From Bordetella parapertussis (GTDB lineage: Bacteria; Pseudomonadota; Gammaproteobacteria; Burkholderiales; Burkholderiaceae), in contig CAMDLJ010000109.1 in the NCBI GenBank assembly GCA_945901665.1, forward strand, positions 1 through 8,032: a stretch of 8,032 nucleotides of DNA, in the 5' to 3' direction. The notes beneath the pieces are model-generated. The model saw only the letters and a list, made by a program, of their open reading frames with translations. It had not been told where the DNA came from and did not search any database. Shown here one piece after another: positions 7,473 through 8,032 of this stretch. Within the stretch, counting starts at the first letter, position 1. Each line of letters begins with the position of its first letter. The translations under genes and the position numbers were made by a program.

Positions 7473-8032
7473 GCCAGCATGCCACCGACTTTCAGGTGCC
7501 TTGGCCCACGTGGCGAGCGCCTGCCGTGAAGGCCCTGCGCGCCATGTTGGGTGAGATCGAAGGCTTGGTCATCACGGGTGGCGAATCTTCGGTGAAATTT
7601 TCTCCAGGCACAGTGGCGTCGGGCCGCTGGTTGGCAGGTTTTTCCCCCGCAGGTGTGTCGACACAGCGCTTGATGACTTTGCCCGAACGCTTGGGCATGC
7701 CCCAGGCCTGGGCGCAGCGGTTTCGCAACCAGTGCCACGCTGCCCGGCACATCTACCTCGCGGTTGAGCAATCCCCATCGCAGGTGGTGGCCAAGGTTTA
7801 TCTCGAGCATGCCTTGCCGGTGATGGACCTGCGCCACCGCGCGCCGCAGCAGCGCGATGTGGCTTTGCACATCGAATCGTGCAAGTGGCGCTGGGACGCG
7901 CCGCAAGACACCCTGCGCTGCACCGAATATTGGCGCTTGTCGGGAATTGACGGCCCTGGCATGGTGGCCTTGCTGCAAGAAGACCAAGACGTCGCCCCGG
8001 TCTTGCGACCGGTGTATGCCAGCGTGGCTGAT
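7469..8032 (+). CDS. Unrecognised protein, N-terminal part (continues beyond window)
   Basis: ATG 7469 overlaps the TGA (7470-7472) of the SecA-like gene, and the frame then stays open for 188 codons to the window edge, so the 3' end is missing. The product starts MSQHATDFQVPWPTW and shows no signal peptide, membrane helix or motif I recognise. It looks like a soluble, probably cytoplasmic protein with mixed helix and strand content, rich in Trp, Arg and Gln; a stretch such as LHIESCKWRWD and TEYWRLSG suggests beta strands. Codon use matches the upstream genes and the same ATGA coupling is used, both of which support it as a real gene. Its position directly after the motor suggests a partner of it (chaperone, targeting factor or substrate-modifying enzyme), but that is only inference from context. 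The G7 run just before the start is a poor Shine-Dalgarno, so it probably relies on reinitiation. Confidence 0.72.
   Translation, partial: MSQHATDFQVPWPTWRAPAVKALRAMLGEIEGLVITGGESSVKFSPGTVASGRWLAGFSPAGVSTQRLMTLPERLGMPQAWAQRFRNQCHAARHIYLAVEQSPSQVVAKVYLEHALPVMDLRHRAPQQRDVALHIESCKWRWDAPQDTLRCTEYWRLSGIDGPGMVALLQEDQDVAPVLRPVYASVAD

Noticed and set aside
7238..7987. Minus-strand open frame of 249 codons at the right end
   Set aside because: It overlaps the SecA-like C-terminus and the ATGA-coupled downstream frame; composition is Arg/Gln/His/Ala-rich, as in other shadows.
1..8032. tRNA, rRNA, CRISPR arrays, insertion sequences, intrinsic terminators or an internal promoter
   Set aside because: Gaps between genes are at most 17 bases; I see no stem-loop followed by a T-run, no repeats with regular spacing, no transposase motifs and no convincing sigma-70 promoter.

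Overview
The window looks like chromosomal DNA from a GC-rich betaproteobacterium, probably Burkholderiales (Comamonadaceae-like). This rests on codon habits (heavy TTG and CTG for Leu, TTT for Phe, GCC/GGC) and on the protein families present; no rRNA or other marker gene confirms it. All six genes lie on the + strand with almost no intergenic space, so the window is the inside of one operon. Both ends are cut: the first gene lacks its start and the last lacks its end.

Layout. (1) 1-423: C-terminal part of a TolC-family outer-membrane channel. (2) 441-1355: a secreted periplasmic adaptor of the HlyD/AcrA type with a long helical hairpin. (3) 1367-3265: a cytoplasmic GAF-type sensory region joined through one membrane helix to a periplasmic HlyD-like module. 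(4) 3262-5442: a PqqD-like N-terminal domain, an M50 (site-2-protease-like) membrane metalloprotease with an intact HEFGH motif, and a periplasmic HlyD-like module, all in one chain. (5) 5439-7472: a short, divergent SecA-type ATPase with complete motor motifs but without the two-helix finger, helical wing and zinc-binding tail of housekeeping SecA. (6) 7469-8032 and beyond: an unrecognised soluble protein. The last three junctions (3/4, 4/5, 5/6) are all ATGA stop-start overlaps.

How the parts may work together (inference). Channel plus adaptors is the envelope part of a type I-like export machine, but no ABC, RND or MFS pump is visible here. The obvious energy source in the operon is the SecA-like motor. 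The M50 protein has a PqqD-like domain, a fold that binds leader peptides in RiPP systems, and could recognise and cut a substrate or a signal peptide at the inner membrane. The GAF protein could make assembly or activity depend on a cytoplasmic signal. Together this suggests an envelope-spanning export or maturation system driven by a non-canonical SecA. The substrate is not in the window. The families are individually recognisable; the combination is what deserves attention.
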